A stretch of 64,000 bases of DNA from Pseudomonadota bacterium (GTDB lineage Bacteria; Pseudomonadota; Gammaproteobacteria; Burkholderiales; Burkholderiaceae_C): the NCBI GenBank assembly GCA_963205115.1, contig CAUJHV010000014.1, positions 124,001 through 188,000 on the forward strand, read 5' to 3'. The notes below the pieces were generated by a model. The model saw only the letters and a list, made by a program, of their open reading frames with translations, was not told the origin of the DNA and did not search any database. The position numbers were made by a program, and so were the translations under genes. Every line of letters begins with the position of its first letter. The stretch's first letter is position 1. Positions 26,153 through 35,445 of this stretch are shown in pieces.

Positions 26153-27157
26153 ATGAACCAGCAGATCCTGTCCCAGGACGAAGTCGATGCCTTGTTGCAG
26201 GGCATCACGGGTGAAAGCCAGAAGCTCGAGCCCGAGGAAGCGCCGACCTCTGGCGTGCGCGACTACAACCTGGCCAACCAGGAACGCATCGTCCGTGGGC
26301 GCATGCCCACGATGGAGATCATCAACGAACGCTTTGCGCGCAACATCCGCGTGGGGCTGTTCAACCTGATCCGTCGCAGCCCCGAGGTCTCGATCGGCGG
26401 CATCAAGGTGCAGAAGTTCAGCGCCTTCCTGCGCGAGATCGTGGTGCCCACCAACTTCAACATCGTCTCGGTCAAGCCGCTGCGCGGCTCGGGACTGGTG
26501 GTGTGCGATCCCAGCGTCATCTTCGCGGCCATCGACGCCCTTTTCGGCGGCCTCGGCAAGTTCCACACCCGCATCGAGGGCCGGGACTTCTCGCCCACCG
26601 AGCAGCGCGTGATCCTGCGCGTCGTCGAGGTGATCGCGGCCGAGTACAAGAAGGCCTGGACCGGCATCTACCCACTGGAGCTCGAGTACCAGCGCTCGGA
26701 GATGCAACCGCAGTTCGCCAACATCGCCACGCCCAGCGAGATCGTGGTCTCCACGGCCTTCACGCTGGAAATCGGCGAGACCACGGGCTCGGTCTACATC
26801 TGCATCCCGTATTCGACGCTCGAGCCCATTCGCGACACCCTGTATTCGGCGATGGTGGGCGACTCCAGCGAGCCCGACCGGCGCTGGGTCAACCTCATGA
26901 AGAACCAGATCCAGGCGGCGGAGGTGGAACTCGTGGCAGAGCTCGCCACGGCGCCGGCCACCGTCGAACAGCTGCTCGCCTTCAAGCCGGGCGACTTCGT
27001 CGAGCTGGACATGGCTTCCGTCATCCAGGCCAAGGTCGACGGCGTGCCCGTCTTTTCGTGCCACCACGGCATCAGCAATGGCCGCTACGCCATCAAGATC
27101 GACAAATCGCTGACCGGCACCACGGTCGGCTGGTTGGGAGAACAGCATGTCAGATGA
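26153..27157 (+). CDS. fliM: Flagellar motor switch protein FliM
   Basis: C-ring protein that binds CheY-P. 334 residues. N-terminal CheY-binding peptide ILSQDEVDALLQGI, then the CheC-like middle domain with the GxGxG-type turn (PLRGSGLVVCDP; ALFGGLGKF), and the C-terminal SPOA domain. 100 bases separate it from fliL. The end overlaps the fliN start by 11 bases. Confidence 0.97.
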   Translation: MNQQILSQDEVDALLQGITGESQKLEPEEAPTSGVRDYNLANQERIVRGRMPTMEIINERFARNIRVGLFNLIRRSPEVSIGGIKVQKFSAFLREIVVPTNFNIVSVKPLRGSGLVVCDPSVIFAAIDALFGGLGKFHTRIEGRDFSPTEQRVILRVVEVIAAEYKKAWTGIYPLELEYQRSEMQPQFANIATPSEIVVSTAFTLEIGETTGSVYICIPYSTLEPIRDTLYSAMVGDSSEPDRRWVNLMKNQIQAAEVELVAELATAPATVEQLLAFKPGDFVELDMASVIQAKVDGVPVFSCHHGISNGRYAIKIDKSLTGTTVGWLGEQHVR

Positions 27158-27584
27158 CGCCAGCGCCCAGGACGCGATGGCGGCCGAATGGGCCGCCGCA
27201 CTGGAAGAAAGCAAGGTGGCCACTCCGGCGCCGACCGATGTCGCGGTGAAGGCGCCCACGGTCACGCCAGCCAGTTTCAACAGCTTCGGTCCGTCCACGC
27301 CTGCCTCACCACAGACCGAGAACGACCTGAACATGATCCTGGACATCCCGGTCCAGCTGACGGTCGAACTCGGACGCACCAAGATTCCGATCAAGAACAT
27401 CCTGCAGCTTGCGCAGGGCTCGGTCGTGGAACTGGATGCCCTGGCCGGCGAGCCGATGGACGTGCTCGTCAACGGCTATCTCATCGCGCAGGGCGAGGTG
27501 GTGGTGGTCAACGACAAGTTCGGCATTCGCCTGACCGACATCGTCACTCCCAGCGAACGCATGCGGCGCCTGAGCCGCAGCTGA
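27147..27584 (+). CDS. fliN: Flagellar motor switch protein FliN
   Basis: Bottom ring of the switch and docking site for FliH. 145 residues: a variable 60-residue N-terminal extension followed by the SPOA domain with ILDIPVQLTVELGRTK and GEPMDVLVNGYLIAQGEVVV. It starts inside fliM, so it is translationally coupled. Confidence 0.96.
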   Translation: MSDDASAQDAMAAEWAAALEESKVATPAPTDVAVKAPTVTPASFNSFGPSTPASPQTENDLNMILDIPVQLTVELGRTKIPIKNILQLAQGSVVELDALAGEPMDVLVNGYLIAQGEVVVVNDKFGIRLTDIVTPSERMRRLSRS

Positions 27585-27618
27585 TCGCGCCACAGCGCAC
27601 GCATACATCCGGTCTCCC

Positions 27619-27897
27619 ATGCCCGACGGCAGCTTCACCACCCTGCTCTCCTTCGCCTTTGTCCTGGCGCTGATCCCGGTCGCGCTGTGGCTGCTCAAGC
27701 GCACGCCCATGGGCGGCGCCGCACAAGGCCAGGGGCTGCGCACGGTGGCCGTGCTGCCGCTGTCCGCGACGCAGCGCGTGATCACGGTCGAGGTCGGCAC
27801 CGGTCCCCAGCGACAGTGGCTGGTGCTGGGCGTCGGGCCGCAAGGCATCCAGACCCTGCACACCCTGCCGCCACAGGACACCCCGCATGCGCCGTGA
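27619..27897 (+). CDS. fliO: Flagellar biosynthesis protein FliO (short form)
   Basis: Membrane chaperone for assembly of the FliPQR gate. 92 residues, with one membrane span near residues 8-26 and a small cytosolic domain ([20 protein letters not shown]). Size and position between fliN and fliP support the name, although the sequence is short and weakly conserved. The stop lies 11 bases inside fliP. Confidence 0.85.
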   Translation: MPDGSFTTLLSFAFVLALIPVALWLLKRTPMGGAAQGQGLRTVAVLPLSATQRVITVEVGTGPQRQWLVLGVGPQGIQTLHTLPPQDTPHAP

Positions 27898-28636
27898 CCG
27901 CGCGACGGCCGTGGCCGCGCTGCTCCTGACAGCCGGCGCAGCCTGGGCCCAGACCCCCGCCGGACCGGGCCTGCCCCTGGTCATGGCGCAAGGCCCCGGC
28001 GGCACCAGCTACTCGGTGCCGATCCAGACGCTGCTGTTCTTCACGGCACTGAGTTTCCTGCCGGCGATCCTGCTGATGATGACCGGCTTCACACGCATCG
28101 TCATCGTGCTGTCGCTGCTGCGCCAGGCGCTGGGTACGCCGGCCGCGCCGCCCAACCAGGTGATCGTGGGCATGAGCCTGTTCCTGACCTTCTTCGTCAT
28201 GGCCCCCACGCTGGACCGCATCTACACGCAGGCCTACGAGCCCTATTCGAAGAACGAGATCGTCTTCACCGAGGCCATGTCCCGCGGCGAGAAGCCGCTG
28301 CGCGAATTCATGCTCAAGCAGACACGCCAGGGCGACGTGCAGCTCTTTGCCAAGCTCGCCAAGCTGCCCGCCGAGATGAAGGGCGAGGACGTGCCGCTGC
28401 GCGTGCTGGTTCCCGCCTTCGTGACCAGCGAGCTCAAGAGCGCCTTCCAGATCGGCTTCCTGATCTTCCTGCCCTTCCTGGTGATCGACATGATCGTGGC
28501 CAGCGTGCTGATGAGCCTGGGCATGATGATGCTCAGCCCGGTGCTGGTGGCGCTGCCGTTCAAGTTGATGCTCTTCGTGCTGGCCGACGGCTGGAACCTG
28601 CTGCTGGGTTCGCTGGCTGCCAGCTTCGCGCAATAG
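27887..28636 (+). CDS. fliP: Flagellar export gate protein FliP
   Basis: Pentameric core of the export gate. 249 residues. A cleavable signal peptide ([11 protein letters not shown]) leads to four membrane segments. Family signatures [18 protein letters not shown] and [20 protein letters not shown] are both clear. It overlaps fliO by 11 bases and precedes fliQ by seven. Confidence 0.97.
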   Translation: MRRDRATAVAALLLTAGAAWAQTPAGPGLPLVMAQGPGGTSYSVPIQTLLFFTALSFLPAILLMMTGFTRIVIVLSLLRQALGTPAAPPNQVIVGMSLFLTFFVMAPTLDRIYTQAYEPYSKNEIVFTEAMSRGEKPLREFMLKQTRQGDVQLFAKLAKLPAEMKGEDVPLRVLVPAFVTSELKSAFQIGFLIFLPFLVIDMIVASVLMSLGMMMLSPVLVALPFKLMLFVLADGWNLLLGSLAASFAQ

Positions 28637-28643
28637 ACAAGCC

Positions 28644-28913
28644 ATGAATCCCCAAGCCGTCTTCACCGCGGGCCAACAGGGCCTGTACCTGCTGCTGATG
28701 GTCTCCGCGCCGGTGCTCGTGGTCGTGCTCGTCGTGGGCCTGGTGGTCAGCATCTTCCAGGCTGCCACGCAGATCAACGAATCCACGCTGAGCTTCGTGC
28801 CCAAGATCATCGCGGCCGTGGCCACGCTGGCCATCATGGGCCCGTGGATGATGAGCACGCTGGTGGACTACCTGCGCAACACGCTGCTGGCCATTCCGGG
28901 CGCTGTCGGCTGA
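28644..28913 (+). CDS. fliQ: Flagellar export gate protein FliQ
   Basis: Small gate subunit with two membrane helices that wraps the FliP/FliR core. 89 residues with the typical QGLYLLLMVSAPVLVVVLVV and VSIFQAATQINESTLSFVPK. 25 bases before fliR. Confidence 0.96.
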   Translation: MNPQAVFTAGQQGLYLLLMVSAPVLVVVLVVGLVVSIFQAATQINESTLSFVPKIIAAVATLAIMGPWMMSTLVDYLRNTLLAIPGAVG

Positions 28914-28938
28914 GGCCGGTGCCGACCGAGACGCGGGC

Positions 28939-29700
28939 ATGATCAGCTTCACCGAAGCCCAGCTGGTGGGCTGGATCACGCCGCTGCTGTGGCCCTTCCT
29001 GCGCACGCTGGCCATCTTCACCGCGATGCCGGTGCTCAGTTCGCGGGCCGTGCCCACGCGCGCACGTGTCGCCCTGGCCGCGCTGATCGCCTTTGCCGCG
29101 CAGCCCTCGCTGCCGCCGATGCCCGTGGTGCCGCTGGACTCGGCGCTGGCCGTGATGCTGGTGCTGCAGCAGGTGCTGATCGGCATCTCGATCGGCTTTG
29201 CCGTGCGGGTGGTCTTTGCAGCCGTGGAGTTCGCCGGCGAGCTCATCGGCCTGCAGATGGGCCTGAACTTCGCGGGTTTCTTCGACCCCGTCACGGCCAG
29301 CCAGGGCACGGCCACCTCACGCTTCCTGGGCACCACCGTGAGCTGGCTCTTCGTGGTCATCAACGGCCACCTGGTGGTCATCGCCGCGCTGGGCCAGAGC
29401 TTCACGGGCTTTCCGGTGGGGCCCGAACCCTTTGCCTTCCTGCGCGCCGCACTGCCCCACCGCTGGGGCGCCGAGATCTTTTCCACCGGGCTGTGGATCG
29501 CCATGCCGCTGGTGGCGATGCTCTTCTTCGTCAACGTGGTGCTGGGCCTGATCTCGCGCGTGGCGCCGCAGATGAACGTCTTCTCGATCGGCTTCCCGAT
29601 CACGCTGGGCCTGGGCCTGGTGGGCATGTTCCTCACGCTGCCGCTGATGGAGCAGCCCTTCCTCACCGCGATGGACCGCGTGCTGGCCGGATTGAAGTAG
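28939..29700 (+). CDS. fliR: Flagellar export gate protein FliR
   Basis: Single-copy gate subunit completing the FliPQR helix. 253 residues with about six membrane segments. Recognisable stretches are FAGELIGLQMGLNFAGFFDP and VVLGLISRVAPQMNVFSIGF. It ends the flagellar region; beyond it gene content changes completely. The downstream gene is on the opposite strand 63 bases away. Confidence 0.96.
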   Translation: MISFTEAQLVGWITPLLWPFLRTLAIFTAMPVLSSRAVPTRARVALAALIAFAAQPSLPPMPVVPLDSALAVMLVLQQVLIGISIGFAVRVVFAAVEFAGELIGLQMGLNFAGFFDPVTASQGTATSRFLGTTVSWLFVVINGHLVVIAALGQSFTGFPVGPEPFAFLRAALPHRWGAEIFSTGLWIAMPLVAMLFFVNVVLGLISRVAPQMNVFSIGFPITLGLGLVGMFLTLPLMEQPFLTAMDRVLAGLK

Positions 29701-29763
29701 GCCCCACACGCCGTTCGCGAGGCCGCCGGCTGGCGGCGCTGCACAGGCGCCCGCAACGGCGCG

Positions 29764-30810
29764 TCAGATGCCTTCGGGCCGCCGCAGCGCCTTGGCGCGA
29801 TCGACCGCGTGCACCACCACGGTCTGGGCCTGACCGTCGCGCTGGATCTCCACCGACACCGCCCGCTCGGACCGGCTGTCGGCCCACAGCGTTTTCCACA
29901 GCGCCGCGAGGTTGTCCACCGGCTTGCCGTCGATGGACAGGATGCGGTCACCCACGCGCAACTCGGCCAGTTCGGCCGGGCTGTCCTCGTTGACGCGCAG
30001 GATGCGGACCTGGCCACCGTGCTCCACGCAATTGATGCCCAGCCAGGGCCGCGCGCTGGCCGCCGAGCGGCCGCGCGCGCGCAACTCGCTCATGATGGGC
30101 ACGAGCAGGTCGACCGGCACGAACATGGTGCCCGGCGTGCCGGGCGCGTCGCTTTGCGCCACGTTCGTGAGGAAGAGCGAGCCCACGCCGATCAGTTCAC
30201 CGCTGGCGTTGAATAGCCCCGCGCCGCTGTGCTCGGGCATGGGCGGTGACGTGAACAGCGCGCCATCGATGAGGTACTCCCAATCGCCCGCGAACGCCCG
30301 GCGCGACCGCAGCCAGGTCATGCTCACGATGCCGCGTTCACCGCCGCTGGCCACCACCAGCGGCTCCGCATCGGCCGCGATGGATGAGCGGCCCAGGGGT
30401 GCCGGTTCGATGTCCAGCGGCACCAGCGTCTGAACGAGCCCGAATCCGGTGGCCTGGTCGTAGGCCACGACACGTGCCGGCAGATGCCGCCCGTCATCGG
30501 CCACCACCATCAGCGATTCGGCCTCGAGGATCAGGTAGCCGATCGTCAGTACCAAGCCGTCCCGGCCGATGACGATGCCCGAGCCCGCACGGTCGCGGCC
30601 CAGGCTGCGCGCGGAGCGGGCGTCTTCGACCGCTCGCACCCGCAGGCCCACGACGGCGTCGGCGGCGCGGCGCAAGGCCTGCATCTGCGCCGGCTCCATC
30701 GACGGTCGGCGGTCGGCTTCCTGGGCACCCGCGGGCAAGGCTGCAAGGACCAGGATCGCCCAGCCCATCCATCCGATCCGCCGCACAGCTTGCTTCCAGT
30801 GGTCGTTCAT
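29764..30810 (-). CDS. Secreted HtrA-like pseudoprotease with PDZ domain
   Basis: 348 residues from the ATG at 30810 (GGAGG five bases before it). A signal peptide ends near residue 29 (LAALPAGAQ). The chymotrypsin-like fold (about 50-230) keeps the Ser (S195 in EHSGAGL). The catalytic His position holds Tyr (Y92 in LVLTIGYLI, where active HtrA has NNHVV), and the Asp position holds Gly (G122 in DQATGFGLV). A C-terminal PDZ domain (about 250-335) has WLGINC and AELRVGDRILSIDG. Proteolysis is therefore unlikely; peptide binding or scaffolding is the better guess. It diverges from the TIR gene across 192 bases. Confidence 0.8.
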   Translation of the reverse strand: MNDHWKQAVRRIGWMGWAILVLAALPAGAQEADRRPSMEPAQMQALRRAADAVVGLRVRAVEDARSARSLGRDRAGSGIVIGRDGLVLTIGYLILEAESLMVVADDGRHLPARVVAYDQATGFGLVQTLVPLDIEPAPLGRSSIAADAEPLVVASGGERGIVSMTWLRSRRAFAGDWEYLIDGALFTSPPMPEHSGAGLFNASGELIGVGSLFLTNVAQSDAPGTPGTMFVPVDLLVPIMSELRARGRSAASARPWLGINCVEHGGQVRILRVNEDSPAELAELRVGDRILSIDGKPVDNLAALWKTLWADSRSERAVSVEIQRDGQAQTVVVHAVDRAKALRRPEGI

Positions 30811-31002
30811 GGGGGCCTCCATCGACCAGTATGGCCCCAAGCATGCGGCATGCCCTGGTCACATGCAAGTGCCGGTCGTCACCGATCGGTCTGCCAGGCA
30901 ATCCGCGGGTTTGAGGGCCAACCGTTGACGCGCATCGCGTCCGGTGCAACAGTGCCCGGCAAACCAGAGCTCAGGGAGCTGCGAATCGGCCGCAGGATCG
31001 GC

Positions 31003-32106
31003 ATGTCGTACGTCGGTGCACCGTTTGCGCATGACTTGTTCGTCAGCTACAGCCATGGCACAGGTGCCGATGGTCATGGTGTCCTGCGGCCCTGGTCGGA
31101 GTCCTTCGTGCGCGAGCTCGAACGCGAACTGCGCGCCGACCACCGGCTGCGCCATCCGCTGAGCCTTTTCATGGACGTGCGCACGCAGGCCGGACATGGC
31201 GTGGATCCCATGACGGGGCTGACCGCGCAGCTGAAGCAACAGATCGGCGACAGCGCGCTGCTGGTGGTGCTGATGTCGCCCGACTACCTGGGCTCGCGCA
31301 AGTGGTGCGCGCTCGAACGCGAGACCTGGCTCGATCGGCAGAAAGCCCTGGCCCTGCCCGTCGAAGGCCGCATCGCCGTCGTGCGCATCCTGCCCACCGA
31401 TGAGCCCTGGCCGGCCGCGCTGTGCGACGACACCGGCGAGCCGCTGGTGGGCTTCGCATTCCACGACGACAGCGCAGGCGTGGCGCGGCCGCTGGGCTGG
31501 ACCGAGTTGAGGGACGGCTTCGGCAGTGTCTTCCAGCGCGCCCTGCTGGGCCTGGTGGGCCGGCTGACACACAAGCTCGTGAGCCTGCGCGTCCAACTCG
31601 ATGAACGGCGCGCCGCCGAAGCCGACGCCCGCAAGCTGCAGGCGCCCGACGGCCACTCCATCTACCTGCACGGGCGCGCGAGCCAACGCAAGGCCTGGGA
31701 GGACGCCGCCCAGGCGCTGGTGAATCACGGTTTTGCCGTGGTGCCCGGCGACCCCGATCCCGAGTTCGACGATCCGCAGCTGCTGATGGCGATGCGCCAG
31801 CAGCGCGTGGCCACGCTGGTGGACTGCGACGCGCTGCTGCTGCTGGGCACCCCCGATGGCCGCGCGCTCGATGTCGACCTGCTGGCCGTCGGCCGCCACG
31901 ACCGCCATTCGGCACGTGCGCGCAGCCAGCGCCTGCTGCCCTGCGGCGTGCTAGACACCGTGGGCGCGCCCATCGCCACGGTCGTGCGCAAGGCCACCGC
32001 CCGCAACCTGCAGGCCGAATGGCTGGACGGCACGCAGCCCCCGTGGCCGCCACGCGTGCAGCAGTGGCTGGCCGGCCAGGGGGCCTGGCAGGAATCGAGG
32101 CCATGA
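31003..32106 (+). CDS. TIR domain protein of a TIR-STAND pair
   Basis: 367 residues from the ATG at 31003 (AGGA six to seven bases upstream); the reading frame extends upstream but without a better start. The N-terminal TIR domain (about 8-160) opens with HDLFVSYSH and has SPDYLGSRKWCALERE, where E105 in the W-C-x-x-E context is the candidate NAD-cleaving glutamate. A second alpha/beta domain (about 216-330) starts SIYLHGRASQRKAWEDAAQA and looks like a reduced second TIR-like or flavodoxin-like fold; I do not recognise its family. The stop is 16 bases before the STAND gene, so they form an operon. Likely role: signalling or effector in defence (inference). Confidence 0.8.
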   Translation: MSYVGAPFAHDLFVSYSHGTGADGHGVLRPWSESFVRELERELRADHRLRHPLSLFMDVRTQAGHGVDPMTGLTAQLKQQIGDSALLVVLMSPDYLGSRKWCALERETWLDRQKALALPVEGRIAVVRILPTDEPWPAALCDDTGEPLVGFAFHDDSAGVARPLGWTELRDGFGSVFQRALLGLVGRLTHKLVSLRVQLDERRAAEADARKLQAPDGHSIYLHGRASQRKAWEDAAQALVNHGFAVVPGDPDPEFDDPQLLMAMRQQRVATLVDCDALLLLGTPDGRALDVDLLAVGRHDRHSARARSQRLLPCGVLDTVGAPIATVVRKATARNLQAEWLDGTQPPWPPRVQQWLAGQGAWQESRP

Positions 32107-32122
32107 GCCCGAAGGAATACCG

Positions 32123-34330
32123 GTGAGCAGGGCTGTCGATCAGGCACCGCAGGACGCCGGCACGCCGGCCGTGACCCTGCCGCCGCGGCCCTATCCCGGC
32201 CTGCGGCCCTTCGATCCCGAGGAGTGGCCGATCTTCTTCGGCCGCGAACAGGCCGTCGACGACCTGCTGGACCGCCTGGTGCGCCAGCGCCTGGTCTTCG
32301 TGCACGGCGATTCGGGCAGCGGCAAGAGTTCGGTGGTGCGCGCAGGGCTGCTGGCGCAGCTGGAACAAGGCCGCGCAGGGCCGGGCTGGAAGACGGCCAT
32401 CGCCTGGCCCCGACGCGCACCCTTGTGGCACGTGGCCCAGGCACTGGCGCGTCTGGCCGGCGCCGACGCGGACGACGAGGGCGCGGCGCTGCCCTGGCGC
32501 CGCGCCTTGAATTTCGGTGCCGATGCGCCGGCGGCGCTGGCCGAGCTGTACGCACCGACGCTGGCGGCACGCGGCCCGGGCTGCCTGCTGATCGACCAGT
32601 TCGAAGAGCTGTTCCAGCACGCCCGCCGTGAAGGTCCCGCCGAAGCGCGTGCACTGACCGAGGTGCTGTCGGCCTGGCAGGCGCAGCCGCCGGCGGGCTT
32701 GTACCTGGTCACCACCATGCGTTCGGAATACCTGGGCGCCTGCGCCCGGTTCCCCGGCTTCGCGCAGGCCGTCAACGCCGTGCAATACCTGCTGCCACCG
32801 ATGTCGCACGGCGACCTGCTTCGCGCCGTGCGCGAGCCCGCGCGCCTGTACGACGGCGAGGTCAGCCGCGAGCTCGCCGAACGTCTGATCGCCGATGCCG
32901 GCGGCAGCCACGACCCCTTGCCCTTGATGCAGCACACGCTGATGCGGCTGCACGCGGGCCTGAAGCCGCAGCCCGAACAGCCCTGGCGGCTGGAGCTGGC
33001 GCACTTTCCCGCCACCGGCGGCTGCACCGGCCTGCTGTCAGGCCATGCCGATGACATCGCGGCGGCGGTGCGGGCACAGCTCGGCGCGGGCACGCACGAG
33101 CGTCTGGTCGAAGACCTGTTCCGCGCGCTGACCGACATCAATCCCGACGGCCTGGCCATCCGCCGGCCCATGCCGCTGGAGAGCCTGGCGGCCGTCACGC
33201 GCAGCGATCTGTCCGCGCTGCGGACCGTGATCGATGCCTTCCGAGCCGATGGGGTCAGCTTCCTCACGCCGCCGCCCGCAAGGCCCTTGCAGCCGCACAC
33301 GCTGATCGATGTCGGACACGAGGCGCTTCTGCGCGCCTGGCGCGTGCTGGCCAATCCGGCCGACGGCTGGCTCGCCCGCGAATTCCGCAACGGGCTGGTC
33401 TGGCGGGCGCTGCTGGTGCAGACCGACAGCTTCGAGCAGGACGCCAGCAACGTGCTGGCGCCTACGACCACCGACGAGCGCTTGGCCTGGATGGCGCGCC
33501 GCAACCCGGCCTGGGCCGAGCGCTACGGCGGCGGCTGGCCGCGGGTATCCCAGCTGCTGGCGGCCAGCGCCGCGGCACGCGACCAGGACCGGCAGTCGCG
33601 CCAGGAGGCGCTGCAGGCACGCATCCGCGCGGCACGCCTTCGCCTGGTGTTGGGGCTGGGCCTGATCAGCGCGCTGGCGGTGCTGGGCGGCGGCGCCTGG
33701 TTCGTCGCCGAAATGCAGGACGAACTGCAGGAAAGCCGGCTGCAGTTCGCCGCGGCCCAGGCCGTGCGGGTACAGAACGAAAGGCTGGTGGCGGACCTCG
33801 ATGCGGAGCGCCGGCGCTCGGCCATGTTGATGGCCGCGGCCGATCTGGAGCCGGGAGCAGGCGCTCCGGGGGTCACCCGCCGCACGGGTCGCCGCGGGTC
33901 CTCCGCGCCAGACGCCGCAGCGGTGGCCGCATGGGCCGCATCGGCGCCATCGGTCCTGGCTCGGCCCGGCAGCGACCCGGGCGCCACCGGGTCCGCGGCC
34001 TGGATCTACCTGCACATCGCCGACCCCGCACAACGTTCCGCGGCCGAATCGCTGGGCCGCCTGATCGCCGCGTCCACGCTTGACGGGCAGCGCATCACCA
34101 TGCGCGGCGTCGAGCTCGTGAAGGCCGCACCCGCACGCCCGGAACTGCGCTGTTTCAGCGAAGTGGACTGCCGGGACGACGCGCCGCGGCTGCGCGACCT
34201 CATCAACGGGCTGCTGACCAGCCCGCAGGTGGCGGTCACCGATCTCAGCGCACGCTACGGCAACAGCCCGAACGTGCGGCCGCGCAACTTCGAGGTCTGG
34301 CTGCCGCCGGGTGCGGTGGTGCTGAAGTAA
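32123..34330 (+). CDS. Membrane-spanning STAND NTPase (nSTAND1 type)
   Basis: 735 residues from a GTG with AAGGA seven bases before it. The family-typical opening YPGLRPFDPEEWPIFFGRE (24-42) leads to Walker A HGDSGSGKSS (61-70) and Walker B CLLIDQFEELF (D158), followed by the helical STAND region. A hydrophobic helix (about 509-531) suggests a membrane crossing. Beyond it lie a coiled stretch, a Ser/Ala linker, and a C-terminal domain (about 625-735) with a beta-alpha-beta-beta-alpha-beta pattern (WIYLHIADPAQRSAAES; FEVWLPPG) reminiscent of SPOR or LytR_C domains. There are no TPR or WD40 repeats. Encoded directly after the TIR gene; convergent with qor, 12 bases apart. Confidence 0.82.
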   Translation: MSRAVDQAPQDAGTPAVTLPPRPYPGLRPFDPEEWPIFFGREQAVDDLLDRLVRQRLVFVHGDSGSGKSSVVRAGLLAQLEQGRAGPGWKTAIAWPRRAPLWHVAQALARLAGADADDEGAALPWRRALNFGADAPAALAELYAPTLAARGPGCLLIDQFEELFQHARREGPAEARALTEVLSAWQAQPPAGLYLVTTMRSEYLGACARFPGFAQAVNAVQYLLPPMSHGDLLRAVREPARLYDGEVSRELAERLIADAGGSHDPLPLMQHTLMRLHAGLKPQPEQPWRLELAHFPATGGCTGLLSGHADDIAAAVRAQLGAGTHERLVEDLFRALTDINPDGLAIRRPMPLESLAAVTRSDLSALRTVIDAFRADGVSFLTPPPARPLQPHTLIDVGHEALLRAWRVLANPADGWLAREFRNGLVWRALLVQTDSFEQDASNVLAPTTTDERLAWMARRNPAWAERYGGGWPRVSQLLAASAAARDQDRQSRQEALQARIRAARLRLVLGLGLISALAVLGGGAWFVAEMQDELQESRLQFAAAQAVRVQNERLVADLDAERRRSAMLMAAADLEPGAGAPGVTRRTGRRGSSAPDAAAVAAWAASAPSVLARPGSDPGATGSAAWIYLHIADPAQRSAAESLGRLIAASTLDGQRITMRGVELVKAAPARPELRCFSEVDCRDDAPRLRDLINGLLTSPQVAVTDLSARYGNSPNVRPRNFEVWLPPGAVVLK

Positions 34331-34342
34331 GGCTGCGCGCGC

Positions 34343-35326
34343 CTACGGCAGCAGCACCGTGCACCCCGTGGTCTTGCGCGCTTCCAATGCACGGTGCGCC
34401 TGCGCCACTTCGGCCAGCGGGAAGCGCTGGTCGATGCGGATCTTGACCTTGCCGCTGAGGACCACGTCGAACAGGTCGTCGGCCATGGCCTGGTTGGCCT
34501 CGCGTGTGGCGATGTGGGTGAACAGCGTGCAGCGCGTGACGTACAGCGAGCCCTTGGCGCCCAGGATGCCCGGCGCAAACGGCGGCACCGGGCCGCTGGC
34601 GTTGCCGAAGCTGGCCAGCAGGCCGAAGGGCCGCAGGCAGTCGAGGCTGCCGTCGAAGGTGTCCTTGCCGATGGAGTCGTAGACCACCTTGACGCCCTTG
34701 CCGCCGGTGATCTGCTTGACGCGCTCGACGAAGTCTTCCTTCGTGTAATCGATGGCATGCGCCGCGCCGTGCTCGAGCGCGAGCTGGCACTTGGCCGCGC
34801 CGCCCGCGGTGCCGATGAGCTGCAGGCCCAGGGCCTTGGCCCACTGGCAGGCGATCAGGCCCACGCCGCCGGCGGCCGCATGGAACAGCACGAAGTCGCC
34901 GGGCTGCAGGCCTTCGGCCGGCAGCGTCTTCTTCAGCAGGTACTGCGCCGTGAGGCCCTTGAGCATCATGGCCGCGCCGGTTTCGAAGTCGATGCCGTCG
35001 GGCAGGCGGCAGACATTGCGCGCCGGCATCACCCGCACCTCGCAGTAGCTGCCCGGCGGGTTGGCGGCGTAGGCCGCGCGGTCGCCCACCTTGAGGTGCG
35101 TGACACCCGCACCGACAGCCTCGACGATGCCCGCGCCTTCCATGCCCAGGTTCAGCGGCAGGGCATTCGGGTACAGGCCCGTGCGCTGGTAGACGTCGAT
35201 GAAATTCAGGCCGCACGCGTGGTGGCGGATGCGGATCTCGCCGGGGCCGGGCTCGCCAACGGGCAGCTCGACGATCTGCATCTGTTCGGGGCCGCCAAAG
35301 GCGGCAATCTGGACGGCACGCGGCAT
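34343..35326 (-). CDS. Zinc-independent quinone oxidoreductase (NADPH:quinone reductase)
   Basis: Medium-chain dehydrogenase/reductase that reduces quinones with NADPH. 327 residues from the ATG at 35326, selected because GGAG lies eight bases upstream; longer in-frame forms lack the motif. Groups typical of the QOR1 branch: GLNFIDVYQRTGLYP, the Gly-rich nucleotide-binding turn FHAAAGGVGLIACQWAKA and the absence of zinc-ligand cysteines. It stands alone on this strand, divergent from an EamA transporter gene. Confidence 0.9.
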   Translation of the reverse strand: MPRAVQIAAFGGPEQMQIVELPVGEPGPGEIRIRHHACGLNFIDVYQRTGLYPNALPLNLGMEGAGIVEAVGAGVTHLKVGDRAAYAANPPGSYCEVRVMPARNVCRLPDGIDFETGAAMMLKGLTAQYLLKKTLPAEGLQPGDFVLFHAAAGGVGLIACQWAKALGLQLIGTAGGAAKCQLALEHGAAHAIDYTKEDFVERVKQITGGKGVKVVYDSIGKDTFDGSLDCLRPFGLLASFGNASGPVPPFAPGILGAKGSLYVTRCTLFTHIATREANQAMADDLFDVVLSGKVKIRIDQRFPLAEVAQAHRALEARKTTGCTVLLP

Positions 35327-35445
35327 GAACGGATCTCCTGTGAGTGTTTGTTCGAAGAATGGGGGTCTTGGCCATAAGGGTAAGCCATGTCCGAAGCCCG
35401 TGCAGGGTGTCGGATGCCGCCTCGCCCGCATGGCAACATGGTTCC

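Noticed and set aside
30484..31002. Upstream extension of the TIR protein frame
   Set aside because: It overlaps the signal peptide and start of the divergent HtrA-like gene. The ATG at 31003 has a ribosome site and starts right at the TIR domain.
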